64,000 bases of DNA from Lentisphaerota bacterium (GTDB taxonomy: Bacteria; Verrucomicrobiota; Lentisphaeria; Victivallales; Victivallaceae): the NCBI GenBank assembly GCA_015061545.1, contig SUWJ01000001.1:1-64000 (forward strand). The letters are read 5' to 3'. The stretch's first letter is position 1. Each line of letters starts with the position of its first letter. The notes under the pieces were generated by a model. It did no database searches. It had not been told where the DNA came from and saw nothing but the letters and a program-made list of their open reading frames with translations. A program made the translations under genes and the position numbers. Positions 1 to 8,821 of the stretch are shown here, in pieces.

Positions 1-400
1 AGTTTCCTGTTTTTTGCTTTTTTGACTTTTCTTTTTGGTGAACAGGGGTTATATTATATATAATTCGTTTGTAATCAAGCAAGTTCTAATAGATACTTAT
101 CGTACGGACTCCCCCAGAAGTTCAATAAGCGTAAATTGTTTTTTCATAATTTATCCTGACTGTTTGCGATTATTCACGGAATGGAGTCCCCGGCAAAATT
201 TTCAGTTTTGCTTTAAAACCCCCCCTTTTATAAGAAAATAACACTAATAATTTACATTGTTTAGGCATTTTTTCAAGGAAAAAAAGTTTTTTTTACGTAT
301 TTTACTCTTAAACTGTACATATTGACCAATCGCCGTTATTGTTAATGCGGGGGGATTTATCCGTACGGCGGTAAAAAAGCGAACTTTCGGGGTGGAAAAA
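1..400. other. AT-rich intergenic stretch, no gene supported
   Basis: This stretch at the left edge is AT-rich. A 68-codon reading frame on the plus strand (35-241) has no recognisable domain, no ribosome binding site and a composition unlike the neighbouring genes, so I do not call it. A TATATTATATATAA run near 47-60 resembles a -10 region but leads into no gene. Confidence 0.5.
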
Positions 401-429
401 TTGCAATCGCACAAGTTTTGTGGTATAAT
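401..429 (+). promoter_or_regulatory. Sigma70-type promoter of the ABC exporter gene
   Basis: TTGCAA at 401-406, a 17-nt spacer and TATAAT at 424-429, with TGTGG just upstream of the -10. The ABC transporter gene begins about 50 nt downstream. Predicted by eye only. Confidence 0.65.
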
Positions 430-481
430 ATGAAGGTTACAGATATTTTAAGTTGATCGCAGAAAAAGGTTTGATGACTTT

Positions 482-2188
482 ATGGTAAAACTTATTGCTC
501 AATTACGGATACTGCTTTCCCGGCGCGATAAGATTGCGCTGGCGGTTATGGCGCTGTTGAGCTTTATTGCGGCATTGTGGGAGTTATGCGGAGTCGGATT
601 GGCGGTGCCGATCGTAGCGGCGGCAGTAAATCCGCAGCTGTTGGAGCAAAATGAAATCCTCCGCGTCTTTTATCAGCTTATGCCCTGTCGGGAACCGCGC
701 GGATTTATGCTGCTTACGGCGCTGCTGCTGGTGGTGAACTTTGCGCTTAAAAGTTTGTTCAATTTGTATTTGCTGCGGATGGAAAGTCGTTTTGTCTACC
801 GCAAACAGCAGGAGTGGAGCATACGGCTGTTTGAAAAATTTACTGCCGCAGATTATCAGACTCTTTTGCAAATAGCGCCGGCGGAGATCAGTGCACGAAT
901 CAGTCGGGTCGGGAATATTTGCGAAGGCTCAATGCTGCCTTTGATGCAGGGGATCAGCGACTGTATGGTTATTGGCGTCATCCTGATCGGGGTGATGTTT
1001 TTTATGCCCGGATATCTGACTTTGGCGCTGGGAATGATGTTGATCGCAGCGGGAGGGTTATATTGCTTGTTCCGTAAATTCAACGGACGCAAAGGGGCCG
1101 AACTTATAGTGTGGGATAACGCTGTTGCTCAGGATAAATTTGAAACTTTTTCAGGGATAAAAAGTGTTAAGACTACTCAGAGTGAATCGTTCTTCCGGCA
1201 GCGGTTCGGCGCGGATATAACCCGTTACAGTCAGGTGCGTGCGCAGCTTTACTTCTGGGGGCAGCTGCCACGTTTTACGCTGGAATTTATGACGATTTTT
1301 ATGGCGATGGCGATTTTTTCTGTGATGATCTGGAACAATGTTCCGACCGGAACGGTGGTGCTGCGGTTTGCGCTGCTGATTGCTGCGGTGGGGCGGATAT
1401 TGCCCGCGTTGAGCCGTCTGCACTACAATTTGACTTTGCTTAAACAAATTTCTCAGGTGCTGAAGAGTTTGTTTGAGGATATAACAGCCTTGCCGCCTGA
1501 GTCGGAAGGTAGTAACGGAATTGAAAATACTCAGATGGGTTTGCATAATGCGCTTGAGATAAGAGATCTCTCTTTTGCTTATCCTGACGGTAAAAAGATT
1601 TTTGAAAACTTCAATCTTACGATCCCTGCGTTATCTTCGGCGGCGCTGATCGGGCCGACCGGCGGCGGTAAGACTACATTGGCTGATTTGATAATCGGTT
1701 TGCTGAAGCCTGCTCAGGGCGGAATTTATTTTGACGGCGTTGAGTTGCAGCAGAACCTTGCTGCGGTGCGGAGCATGATCGCCTATGTGCCGCAATTTGT
1801 ATTTCTTTTTGATGGTTCCATAAAGGAAAATGTAGCGCTGGGCTGCAATGAAAATGAGGTCGATGATGCCAAACTGGAACGGGCTTTGCAGCTGGCTGAT
1901 TTAAGCGATTATGTTAAAAGTCTGCCCGACGGTGTCGATTCAAGGATCGGCGAGGGCGGCGCGAATATTTCAGGCGGGCAGCGCCAGCGGCTGGGAATCG
2001 CCAGAGCGCTCTACCGCGATGCAGAACTTTTGATATTGGATGAACCAACCAGCGCGCTGGACGAAAACAGCGAAAATTGCATCGTCAACACTTTGAAGGC
2101 ACTGCAAGGGCAGAAAACTATTCTGGTGATTGCCCACCGATTGAGTACGATTCAGCATTGTGATATAAAAATTCCGATCGGAAATTGA
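482..2188 (+). CDS. ABC transporter, fused permease and ATPase (exporter type)
   Basis: A 568-residue half-transporter of the MsbA/PglK type that would work as a homodimer in the inner membrane. Residues about 15-310 hold the transmembrane segments. The ATPase half shows Walker A (GPTGGGKTT, 391-399), the ABC signature (ISGGQRQRLG, about 496-505), Walker B (LLILDEPTSALD) and the H-loop histidine (VIAHRLST). The N-terminal half, with a G-V-G-L-A-V-P-I-V pattern after helix 1, recalls lipid-linked oligosaccharide flippases (PglK) as much as MsbA. The substrate is unknown, and no glycosyltransferase sits beside it. The protein ends soon after the H-loop, a normal to slightly short end. The ATG is preceded only by a distant AAAGG, so the start is moderately sure. 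Confidence 0.9.
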   Translation: MVKLIAQLRILLSRRDKIALAVMALLSFIAALWELCGVGLAVPIVAAAVNPQLLEQNEILRVFYQLMPCREPRGFMLLTALLLVVNFALKSLFNLYLLRMESRFVYRKQQEWSIRLFEKFTAADYQTLLQIAPAEISARISRVGNICEGSMLPLMQGISDCMVIGVILIGVMFFMPGYLTLALGMMLIAAGGLYCLFRKFNGRKGAELIVWDNAVAQDKFETFSGIKSVKTTQSESFFRQRFGADITRYSQVRAQLYFWGQLPRFTLEFMTIFMAMAIFSVMIWNNVPTGTVVLRFALLIAAVGRILPALSRLHYNLTLLKQISQVLKSLFEDITALPPESEGSNGIENTQMGLHNALEIRDLSFAYPDGKKIFENFNLTIPALSSAALIGPTGGGKTTLADLIIGLLKPAQGGIYFDGVELQQNLAAVRSMIAYVPQFVFLFDGSIKENVALGCNENEVDDAKLERALQLADLSDYVKSLPDGVDSRIGEGGANISGGQRQRLGIARALYRDAELLILDEPTSALDENSENCIVNTLKALQGQKTILVIAHRLSTIQHCDIKIPIGN

Positions 2189-2209
2189 TCCGATTGCGGA
2201 AAAAAAATC

Positions 2210-2238
2210 TTGCAAGAGCAGTTTTGAAATGTTATATT
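2210..2238 (+). promoter_or_regulatory. Promoter of the yjbQ-clc-MFS genes
   Basis: TTGCAA at 2210-2215, 17-nt spacer, TATATT at 2233-2238. It lies between the ABC transporter stop and yjbQ, and would drive the three closely spaced plus-strand genes that follow. Confidence 0.6.
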
Positions 2239-2306
2239 ATATATTGATGTATATAAGATGAAACGGACTTGCTGAAAAAGTTTTGATATTGTAGAAAGTG
2301 CTTTTT

Positions 2307-2723
2307 ATGAAAAGTTTCAGACGGGAATTGGTAATGCGGATCGCCCAACGGCGCGGTTTTGTCAATATTACTCCGCAGGTGGAAGCCGCTTTACAGGAAT
2401 CGGGCATTCGGGAAGGTTTGGTGCTGGTCAATGCCATGCACATAACCGCTTCGGTTTTTATTAACGACGATGAGTGCGGTCTGCATCGGGATTTCGAGCG
2501 CTTTCTGGAGCGCCTTGCCCCCGAAAAACCTTACAGTCAATACGACCATAACGGTTATGAAGATAATGCCGATGCCCATTTGAAACGACAGATCATGGGG
2601 CGGGAAGTGGTGGTTGCTGTCACCAACGGACGGCTTGATTTCGGACCGTGGGAACAGATTTTTTACGGCGAATTCGATGGTATGCGCGATAAACGGCTGC
2701 TGATAAAGATCATCGGCGAGTGA
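2307..2723 (+). CDS. YjbQ/UPF0047 family protein
   Basis: A 138-residue protein of the YjbQ family (UPF0047), often labelled secondary thiamine-phosphate synthase because some members can rescue thiE mutants; the physiological role is unsettled. Diagnostic pieces are [23 protein letters not shown] and the C-terminal [18 protein letters not shown] lies 9 nt upstream in frame, but the ATG at 2307 has AGAAAG at good spacing and is preferred. The ClC gene follows 37 nt later. The thiamine biosynthesis gene thiC is about 3 kb away, which may be coincidence. Confidence 0.88.
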   Translation: MKSFRRELVMRIAQRRGFVNITPQVEAALQESGIREGLVLVNAMHITASVFINDDECGLHRDFERFLERLAPEKPYSQYDHNGYEDNADAHLKRQIMGREVVVAVTNGRLDFGPWEQIFYGEFDGMRDKRLLIKIIGE

Positions 2724-2760
2724 GTCAGGGAGCTGTCCGGATGGATTTTGAGGATGGTTT

Positions 2761-4611
2761 ATGAGAGAGATCTTCCGTATCAAAAATGTTGATTCGCCTG
2801 TCTTACACCGTCAGCGCAAATGGGTGTTGACGCTGGTCAATTTTTTCCATGCCCGCTGGGGGGAACGCAGCTTTCTGGCAACTTTGGCTATCCTGATCGG
2901 AGTCATGGCGGCGCTGGCGGAAGTTGCGCTGCATTGGGCAGTTGAGAAACTTGGTCATTGGGTGGATGCGTTGCCGGAGATGGTGGGCAATGCAGGGATC
3001 CCTGTTTTTATCGGGGTGATGATCTTTGCCTTATGCCCGTTGATCGGCATGATCCTTTCTTATCTGGTGCAGCGGCTGCTGGGCGGGGCACGTTACGCCA
3101 AAAGCCTCAGCCCGTTGATATTGTCGCTGCACAGAAAACGTTCTTCGCTGCCGCTTACGGAAACTTTTTCGCATATACTTTCCAGCGCGCTGGCAGTCGG
3201 TTTCGGCGGGTCGGCAGGACTGGAAGCGCCCAGCGTACTTACAGGAGCGGCGATCGGCGCCAATACCGGGAGTTTCTTTTTTGTTGCCAAAAAACGGCGG
3301 GCGCTGCTGTTGGGATGCGGAGCTTCGGCGGCGATTGCCGCTATATTTGACAGCCCGATCGCGGGGGTGCTGTTTGCCGCTGAAGTTCTGCTGCCGGAGT
3401 TCAGCGTTTCGGCGCTGGTGCCGATGATCATGTCTTCGGCGGTGGCTTCGGTCATTTCCCAGCGGCTGATGCCGGATATGGAGTTCTTTCTTGCCAAAAT
3501 AGATCCGTGGCAGTTTTCGGCGGTGCCAAGTTATGTGCTTTGCGGGATATGCTGCGCTCTGGCGGGAGTGTACATTATCAAAACGGCTTACTATCTTTCG
3601 GGAAAATTAAAGAGCCGCCTGCGCAACCCGTGGATGCGATTGATGACTGCAGGGGGGATACTCTGTCTGATCCTCTGGATGCTGCCGGTATTGCGGGGGC
3701 AGGGGTATTGGTTCATCGAGCAGCTTTTTGCGGGAAATATGACGGAGCTGCGTACCAAGTCCACCTTTTTGGCGATATTGCCGGAAGGGGATTGGATAAT
3801 TCTGGGATTGCTTCTGATCGTTATTCTGCTGAAAGTAGTAGCGGCGGTGTTGACAGTCGATGGCGGCGGCGATGGCGGGATTTTTGCTCCGTCGATGTTT
3901 ACCGGGGCTTTTACCGGTTATGCGTTTGCTCATCTGGTGAATATGACCGGAGTGGTGACTCTGCACGCCAATAACTTTGCTGCGATCGGGATGTGCGGAG
4001 TTTTTACCGCCGTAATGCGGGCGCCGCTGACGGGGATCTTTCTGATTGCCGAAATGACTCACAGTTACACTTTGCTGGTGCCGTTGATGATCGTATCCAG
4101 CGTATCGTACTTTTTTGCCCATTTGCTGGAACCGAACTCGGTTTACCGCAAAGCGCTGGCGGAAAGTAAATTGCTGGTCAATGACCGCGATGAAACCATG
4201 CTGCAGCGCTTGCAGGTACGGTTCAATATGAACCGCCGTTACCGGGTACTTCATGCGGGGGACCGTTTGACGCAGCTTATACGGGAAGTTGAATCCAATC
4301 CGGGCAATGCGGCTTATCCGGTGCTGGATGGCGAAGGCAGACTTCTGGGGGTGATCTATCTGGAAAAAGTTTTGAAAGCAATGCTCAATAAAGACGAATT
4401 TGACTTTCTGCTGATCTACGATATTATGGAAAATCCGCCTGAGATACTTAACCCTGACGACGATTTAGCCAAGGCTATGGCGGCATTCGATCTTTATCAT
4501 GCGGAGATATTGCCGGTTTGCGATAAACACGGCTTTTTCAAAGGGTTTATTGAAAAGGCCATGATATTCAGCAAATATCGCCGCATGGTCAAGGAAACGG
4601 ATAATTTTTGA
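2761..4611 (+). CDS. ClC-family chloride channel/transporter with C-terminal CBS pair
   Basis: A 616-residue integral membrane protein. The ClC fold occupies about residues 40-460. The gating-glutamate motif appears as GSAGLEAP (E155) and the third selectivity motif as GGDGGIFAPSMFTGAFTG (about 370-390). The first canonical motif, GSGIP, is replaced by GGARYAKSL near 108-116, so the central serine is missing. Two CBS modules follow (about 490-545 and 550-605) and would sense adenine nucleotides or charge. The subfamily with G-L-E-A-P is seen in other host-associated phyla. Chloride/proton antiport versus channel activity cannot be told from sequence. The stop overlaps the TTG start of the MFS gene by 3 nt, so the two are probably co-translated. 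Confidence 0.9.
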   Translation: MREIFRIKNVDSPVLHRQRKWVLTLVNFFHARWGERSFLATLAILIGVMAALAEVALHWAVEKLGHWVDALPEMVGNAGIPVFIGVMIFALCPLIGMILSYLVQRLLGGARYAKSLSPLILSLHRKRSSLPLTETFSHILSSALAVGFGGSAGLEAPSVLTGAAIGANTGSFFFVAKKRRALLLGCGASAAIAAIFDSPIAGVLFAAEVLLPEFSVSALVPMIMSSAVASVISQRLMPDMEFFLAKIDPWQFSAVPSYVLCGICCALAGVYIIKTAYYLSGKLKSRLRNPWMRLMTAGGILCLILWMLPVLRGQGYWFIEQLFAGNMTELRTKSTFLAILPEGDWIILGLLLIVILLKVVAAVLTVDGGGDGGIFAPSMFTGAFTGYAFAHLVNMTGVVTLHANNFAAIGMCGVFTAVMRAPLTGIFLIAEMTHSYTLLVPLMIVSSVSYFFAHLLEPNSVYRKALAESKLLVNDRDETMLQRLQVRFNMNRRYRVLHAGDRLTQLIREVESNPGNAAYPVLDGEGRLLGVIYLEKVLKAMLNKDEFDFLLIYDIMENPPEILNPDDDLAKAMAAFDLYHAEILPVCDKHGFFKGFIEKAMIFSKYRRMVKETDNF

Positions 4612-5951
4612 GCTGCTTTATGAATTACCGTCAAAAAGTTGAGTGGACTCCTGAACTGGGGCGCAATGCGGAACTCAAGTCGATTCTCTCCAGCTGCTGT
4701 ACTGCTATGGGCGAAGTGCCTTTTACTGATGCAGCAGTAATCATTCTTTACGCTCAAATGCTGGGGGCGAGCGATGCCTTTACTTTGATAACCACTTCGC
4801 TGCTGCCGCTGACAACCGGGGTGATGCTGCTGGCAGGCACGAGAATTGTCAAGCGCTTTTCCTCTTATCAGCAGGCAATATTGTGGTGTACGGCTTTTTC
4901 CATATTGATGTTCGGTTTGATCGTGGCGGCTCCGTTGTTTCAGCCTTATGCGGTGGGATTTCTGCTGACTGTGCTGTTTTTGTTTTCCTTTTCGCATACA
5001 GTATATGTAGCGGCGTGGTTTCCGATGCTGGATACTTTTGTTACGGCGCAGCGGCGCAGCAGTTATCTGGGGCGGATGCGTTTTTCGTGGCAGCTGGCTT
5101 CGGCGCTGCTCTTGCTGGTAATAAGTATGCTGATCGGTAAAAATCCGCCGATATGGATGCTGCAGACGGCAATGCTGGCAAGTATGTTGATTATGGCGGG
5201 CAAGCTCTACTTTATCGGCGCTATACCCCAATTTGTCAATGGCGGAATAACAAAAGTCAGCACGCTGCCTGAACTTGGTTTCAGACAAGGCTTGAAAATT
5301 GCGCTGGAAAATAAGCCTTTGTGCGGATATTCGGTGTATTTATTTATTCTTAATCTGGCGGCTTACGGCACCATACCGTTGACTACGCTGTATTTGAAAA
5401 AATCGCTGGGCGCACCTGATAATGTGATCGTGCTGATATCATCGCTGGTGCTTACGGGGATGTTGATCGGATCGTTTTTTGCAGGAAAACTTATCGGCAG
5501 ATTCGGTATCCGCCAGATATTTTTATTTGTGCATATAAGTTATGCGCTGGTGAATCTGCTGCTCTTTTTTATGGGGCGCAGTCTGATTGCCGGCGATTTG
5601 ATTTACTATCTGGTGGGCGGAACTTTGTTTGTTTACAGCTTTACTTTTGCCTGTGCCAATATATCTGGTTCCAGCGAAATGATGGCGCTGGCAACTCCGG
5701 GCAACAAGGTTATGGCAATGGCGTTCTGCAATGCTTTTTATTATGGCGGAATGGGGTTGTCGCGGCTGCTGACTTCTCTGATCCTCGGTTCGGGCGCGCT
5801 GGCGGCAAACTGGTCGCTGGGAGCAATCGAGTTCACCCATTATCAGACATTGTTTCTGCTTTACGCTATTTGCATAACCTTTGCGGCTTCGCTGTTGGTG
5901 GTAGTGCCGGCGATCTTTCCCAAGGGGGAATATATCTACATCGGGCATTGA
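4608..5951 (+). CDS. MFS-type membrane transporter, substrate unknown
   Basis: A 447-residue hydrophobic protein with about 12 predicted membrane segments and an overall major-facilitator look. There is a central loop near residues 200-225 and a second bundle starting at L-C-G-Y-S-V-Y-L-F-I. No substrate-defining motif is recognised. The TTG start at 4608 overlaps the ClC stop and has AAGGAAACGGA upstream; an ATG at 4620 is the alternative. It closes the run yjbQ-clc-MFS and converges on thiC with a 36-nt gap. Confidence 0.75.
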   Translation: MSCFMNYRQKVEWTPELGRNAELKSILSSCCTAMGEVPFTDAAVIILYAQMLGASDAFTLITTSLLPLTTGVMLLAGTRIVKRFSSYQQAILWCTAFSILMFGLIVAAPLFQPYAVGFLLTVLFLFSFSHTVYVAAWFPMLDTFVTAQRRSSYLGRMRFSWQLASALLLLVISMLIGKNPPIWMLQTAMLASMLIMAGKLYFIGAIPQFVNGGITKVSTLPELGFRQGLKIALENKPLCGYSVYLFILNLAAYGTIPLTTLYLKKSLGAPDNVIVLISSLVLTGMLIGSFFAGKLIGRFGIRQIFLFVHISYALVNLLLFFMGRSLIAGDLIYYLVGGTLFVYSFTFACANISGSSEMMALATPGNKVMAMAFCNAFYYGGMGLSRLLTSLILGSGALAANWSLGAIEFTHYQTLFLLYAICITFAASLLVVVPAIFPKGEYIYIGH

Positions 5952-5987
5952 TCGCACGGCACAGGTGTTGAGTAAAGTCTTTGAATT

Positions 5988-7304
5988 TTACAACGTGTTT
6001 TTTATTGACTGTTTGATGATTTTGGAAAGACGTACCGAGCAGAAATCAGGCCCGCACATGGTGCAGTATTCGCTGCCGTGCAGATCGGGTTGACTGCTGA
6101 CTTGCAGCGCATTGAGCCGATACGCTCTTGCCCTGACCGGATCAATAGCAAGGGCAAATTGCTTTTCCCAATCGAAAGCGGCACGGGCATCGCTGATGGC
6201 ATTATCTTGATCGCAAGCGGCGGGTTTGTGCAAGGCAACATCGGCGGCGTGGGCGGCAATGCGGAAGGCGGTGATACCGCGTTTGACATCGTCATCGTTG
6301 GGCAGACCGATATGTTCTTTGGGGGTGACATAGCAGAGCATGGCTGCTCCGTTGAAAGCTCCGATCATCCCACCCATGGCGCCGACTATATGATCGTAAC
6401 CGGGGGCGCAGTCGATCACGATTGGTCCGAGAATATAAAAAGGTGCATCGTTGCAAAGGGTGCGTTCTTTCTGCATATTCATGGGAATTTGATCCAGCGG
6501 GATATGCCCCGGCCCTTCGACCATAACCTGAACGTTGGCTTGCTGGCAGCGCTTGGTAAGTTCGCCCAGAACTTCCAATTCTCCAAATTGCGCACTGTCA
6601 GAAGCATCGGCAAGACATCCCGGACGCAAGCCATCGCCCAGCGAAAGAGTTACATCGTATTCACCGCAGATTTCCAGAATCTTGTCAAAGGCGCAGTAAA
6701 AAGGATTTTCGGCGTTATTTTCGACCATGTATGCGGCAATCAATGCTCCGCCGCGGCTGACGATCCCCAGCTTGCGCTGTAAGGCAACGGGCAGATGTTT
6801 TTTCAGCAATCCGGCGTGGATAGTCATATAATCAACGCCCTGTTCAGCCTGTTCGCGGATGATTTGCAGTAAATTAGCTTCGTTGATGCCGTTTCTGCCA
6901 TAGCGCGATACCAGTTCGTAGATCGGTACGGTTCCAACGGGGATGGTGGAGCTGCTGATAATGGAACGGCGGATAAGTTCAATATCTCCGCCTGTACTCA
7001 GATCCATAACCGTATCTGCGCCGTATTCCAGCACCGAAGCGAGTTTTTTCAACTCATCTTCCGCCGTCCCCGAAAGGGATGAATTACCGATGTTGGCATT
7101 GACCTTGGTGTAAAGCTCTCTGCCGATACCTGTAAAATTCAAAGCGCGGTGATTTTTATTGCACGGGATCACGATCCTGCCTGCAGCAACTCCATCGCGG
7201 ATAAATTCTGCAGAACGTTTTTCTTTATCTGCCACAATTTGCATGGCAGGGGTGATTTCGCCGCGGCGGGCGGCGGCAGCTTGGGTTTGACTGCTTTGGT
7301 ACAT
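5988..7304 (-). CDS. thiC: Phosphomethylpyrimidine synthase ThiC
   Basis: ThiC converts aminoimidazole ribotide to hydroxymethylpyrimidine phosphate with a radical SAM [4Fe-4S] cluster, for thiamine biosynthesis. The C-terminal cluster motif CTMCGPDFC (C-x2-C-x4-C) is intact. Family blocks such as MTIHAGLLKKHLP, SLGDGLRPGC, MVEGPGHIPLDQI and LGPIVIDCAPGYDHI are present. The reading frame stays open upstream to 7430, but that part encodes the TPP riboswitch, not protein. The start is taken at the ATG at 7304 (9 nt after TAAGGAG), giving 438 residues, the usual bacterial size; an ATG at 7310 is also possible. No other thi genes are adjacent. Confidence 0.96.
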   Translation of the reverse strand: MYQSSQTQAAAARRGEITPAMQIVADKEKRSAEFIRDGVAAGRIVIPCNKNHRALNFTGIGRELYTKVNANIGNSSLSGTAEDELKKLASVLEYGADTVMDLSTGGDIELIRRSIISSSTIPVGTVPIYELVSRYGRNGINEANLLQIIREQAEQGVDYMTIHAGLLKKHLPVALQRKLGIVSRGGALIAAYMVENNAENPFYCAFDKILEICGEYDVTLSLGDGLRPGCLADASDSAQFGELEVLGELTKRCQQANVQVMVEGPGHIPLDQIPMNMQKERTLCNDAPFYILGPIVIDCAPGYDHIVGAMGGMIGAFNGAAMLCYVTPKEHIGLPNDDDVKRGITAFRIAAHAADVALHKPAACDQDNAISDARAAFDWEKQFALAIDPVRARAYRLNALQVSSQPDLHGSEYCTMCGPDFCSVRLSKIIKQSIKNTL

Positions 7305-7310
7305 ATTCAT

Positions 7311-7331
7311 TTTCTCCTTAGTGTTGAGAAA
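7311..7331 (-). promoter_or_regulatory. Hairpin hiding the thiC ribosome binding site
   Basis: On the minus strand TTTCTC (7331-7326) can pair with GAGAAA (7316-7311) around a 9-nt loop. The 3' arm covers part of the TAAGGAG Shine-Dalgarno of thiC. It lies downstream of the TPP aptamer, where the expression platform is expected, and suggests control of translation initiation. No U-tract terminator is seen between aptamer and gene. Folding was judged by eye. Confidence 0.5.
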
Positions 7332-7382
7332 TCCGAATATGCGCGGCACGGAAAGATCGTTGGCTGAAAATAGCAATACTCT

Positions 7383-7465
7383 CCCTACGTCGGCATGATC
7401 CGAATCAGGTTTAACGGGTCGAAACTCCATGTTTCCTCTCAGCCCTTGTATAAGGACTCCCCGGA
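7383..7465 (-). ncRNA. TPP riboswitch (THI element) upstream of thiC
   Basis: Read on the minus strand, the segment has the conserved THI-box pieces in order: GGGGAGTCC at the 5' side, CTGAGA (7442-7437), ACCTGAT (7410-7404), and GATCATGCCGACGTAGGG (7400-7383). These are the pyrimidine- and pyrophosphate-sensing halves of the thiamine pyrophosphate aptamer. Binding of TPP would lower ThiC synthesis. The variable arm between the two halves is short. Confidence 0.93.
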
Positions 7466-7475
7466 TTACGCTTTT

Positions 7476-7504
7476 ACTATAATGCGTTTATTGTAATTTT
7501 ACAA
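7476..7504 (-). promoter_or_regulatory. Promoter of the thiC riboswitch transcript
   Basis: On the minus strand TTGTAA (7504-7499), 17-nt spacer, TATAGT (7481-7476). The transcript would begin just before the riboswitch, as expected. Confidence 0.65.
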
Positions 7505-7524
7505 CTTAAATTATGTTGCAGAAC

Positions 7525-7552
7525 TTGAAAAATCAGGAAAATGTGGTATTTT
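7525..7552 (+). promoter_or_regulatory. Promoter of the zinc alcohol dehydrogenase gene
   Basis: TTGAAA (7525-7530), 16-nt spacer, TATTTT (7547-7552), with TGTGG in front of the -10. The gene starts 68 nt downstream with a clear AGGAGG. Confidence 0.5.
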
Positions 7553-7619
7553 AATAGAAATAGATATTTTTTTATCAATATAAAAATACTCAATTCATTA
7601 CCATATCAGGAGGTATAAT

Positions 7620-8726
7620 ATGGCAGAAATGGCAAAGGCGGCGGTGCTTACTGCTCCGGGCGTGTTTGAGTTCCGTGAATATCCGATTCCGGAAATCAAT
7701 GACGATGAAATGATTATCAAGGTTCAGGGCTGCGGCGTTTGCGGTACCGATGGCCATGAGTACAAGCGCGATCCTTTCGGGCTGTGTCCGGTGGTGCTGG
7801 GGCATGAAGGTTCGGGCGAAATTATCAAGCTGGGTAAAAATATTACGGTTGACTCGGCCGGTAAGGCAATCAAAGTTGGCGACAGCATTGTTACCTGCAT
7901 CATTCCCTGCGGCGAATGCAGCGCCTGCAAAAATACGCCTGCGCGCACCAACCTTTGCGAAAATGTCGGTGTATACGGTCTGTTCCCCGATGATGAAGTG
8001 CATCTGAACGGCTATTTTGCCACTCATATGAAGGTGCGCAAAGGTTCGACTTTCTTCAATGTGTCGGATATGACGCTGGATCAGCGCCTGCTGGTAGAAC
8101 CTTCGGCGGTGGCGGTGCATTGTGTGGAACGTGCCAAGACCACCGGTCTGCTCAACTTCAACACCAAGGTTCTGGTGCAGGGCGCAGGTCCGATCGGTCT
8201 GCTGGTGATGGCGGTGCTGCGCACTCTGGGGATCGAAAATCTTATCGCTGTAGATGGCAACGACAACCGTCTGGAAATTGCCAAAAGCATGGGAGCTTCG
8301 CAGGTCTACAACTTTACCAAGTATGCTGATTTTGATGCGATGCTGGCGGATATCAAAGCGAACAACGACGGCTTTGCCGCTGATTTCGTTTTCCAGTGCA
8401 CCGGGGTCGCTCAGGCGGGTGCCAATGCCTGGAAACTTGTCCGTCGCGGCGGCGGTCTGTGCGAAGTCGGGTTCTTTATGGATGGCGGCAACTGCTCGAT
8501 CAACCACCACTTTGACCTTTGCAACAAAGAAGTTACGGCAGTTGGCTCCTGGGTTTACACCCCGCAGGATTACCCCACGACGTTTGCGTTCCTCAAGCGT
8601 GCTGCCGGGATCGGTCTGCCGGTTGAGCAGCTGGTGACTCACCACTTCCCGCTGGATCAGATCAAGGATGCGCTTGAAGCTAATGTGACTATGGCGGGAA
8701 TCAAGATCGCGGTAGTCAACGAATAA
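7620..8726 (+). CDS. Zinc-dependent medium-chain alcohol dehydrogenase
   Basis: A 368-residue NAD(P)-dependent dehydrogenase of the threonine/sorbitol dehydrogenase type. The catalytic zinc site is C-G-V-C-G-T-D-G-H-E (about residues 37-46) with GHEGSGE further on. The structural zinc site is C-G-E-C-S-A-C-K-x7-C. The Rossmann motif is V-Q-G-A-G-P-I-G-L-L. The substrate is probably a polyol or sugar-derived secondary alcohol but cannot be fixed. An AGGAGG ribosome binding site sits 6 nt before the ATG. It is monocistronic, with its own promoter and a strong terminator. Confidence 0.9.
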   Translation: MAEMAKAAVLTAPGVFEFREYPIPEINDDEMIIKVQGCGVCGTDGHEYKRDPFGLCPVVLGHEGSGEIIKLGKNITVDSAGKAIKVGDSIVTCIIPCGECSACKNTPARTNLCENVGVYGLFPDDEVHLNGYFATHMKVRKGSTFFNVSDMTLDQRLLVEPSAVAVHCVERAKTTGLLNFNTKVLVQGAGPIGLLVMAVLRTLGIENLIAVDGNDNRLEIAKSMGASQVYNFTKYADFDAMLADIKANNDGFAADFVFQCTGVAQAGANAWKLVRRGGGLCEVGFFMDGGNCSINHHFDLCNKEVTAVGSWVYTPQDYPTTFAFLKRAAGIGLPVEQLVTHHFPLDQIKDALEANVTMAGIKIAVVNE

Positions 8727-8761
8727 GTTCTACGGGCGATTTGATCGCTGAAATAAAAGCG

Positions 8762-8803
8762 GGCGGCAGAGCTGAAAATCAAGCATCTGCCGCCTGTTTT
8801 TTT
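8762..8803 (+). terminator. Rho-independent terminator after the alcohol dehydrogenase
   Basis: GGCGGCAGA (8762-8770) pairs perfectly with TCTGCCGCC (8786-8794), followed by TG and seven T residues. Confidence 0.9.
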
Positions 8804-8821
8804 ATTGGGTGAGCGGTAATA

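Noticed and set aside
35-241. 68-residue reading frame at the left edge
   Set aside because: No ribosome binding site, no domain and an odd Cys/Phe/Ser/Pro composition; lies in AT-rich intergenic DNA.
7305-7430. N-terminal extension of ThiC
   Set aside because: These bases are the TPP riboswitch and its expression platform; ThiC starts at the ATG beside TAAGGAG.
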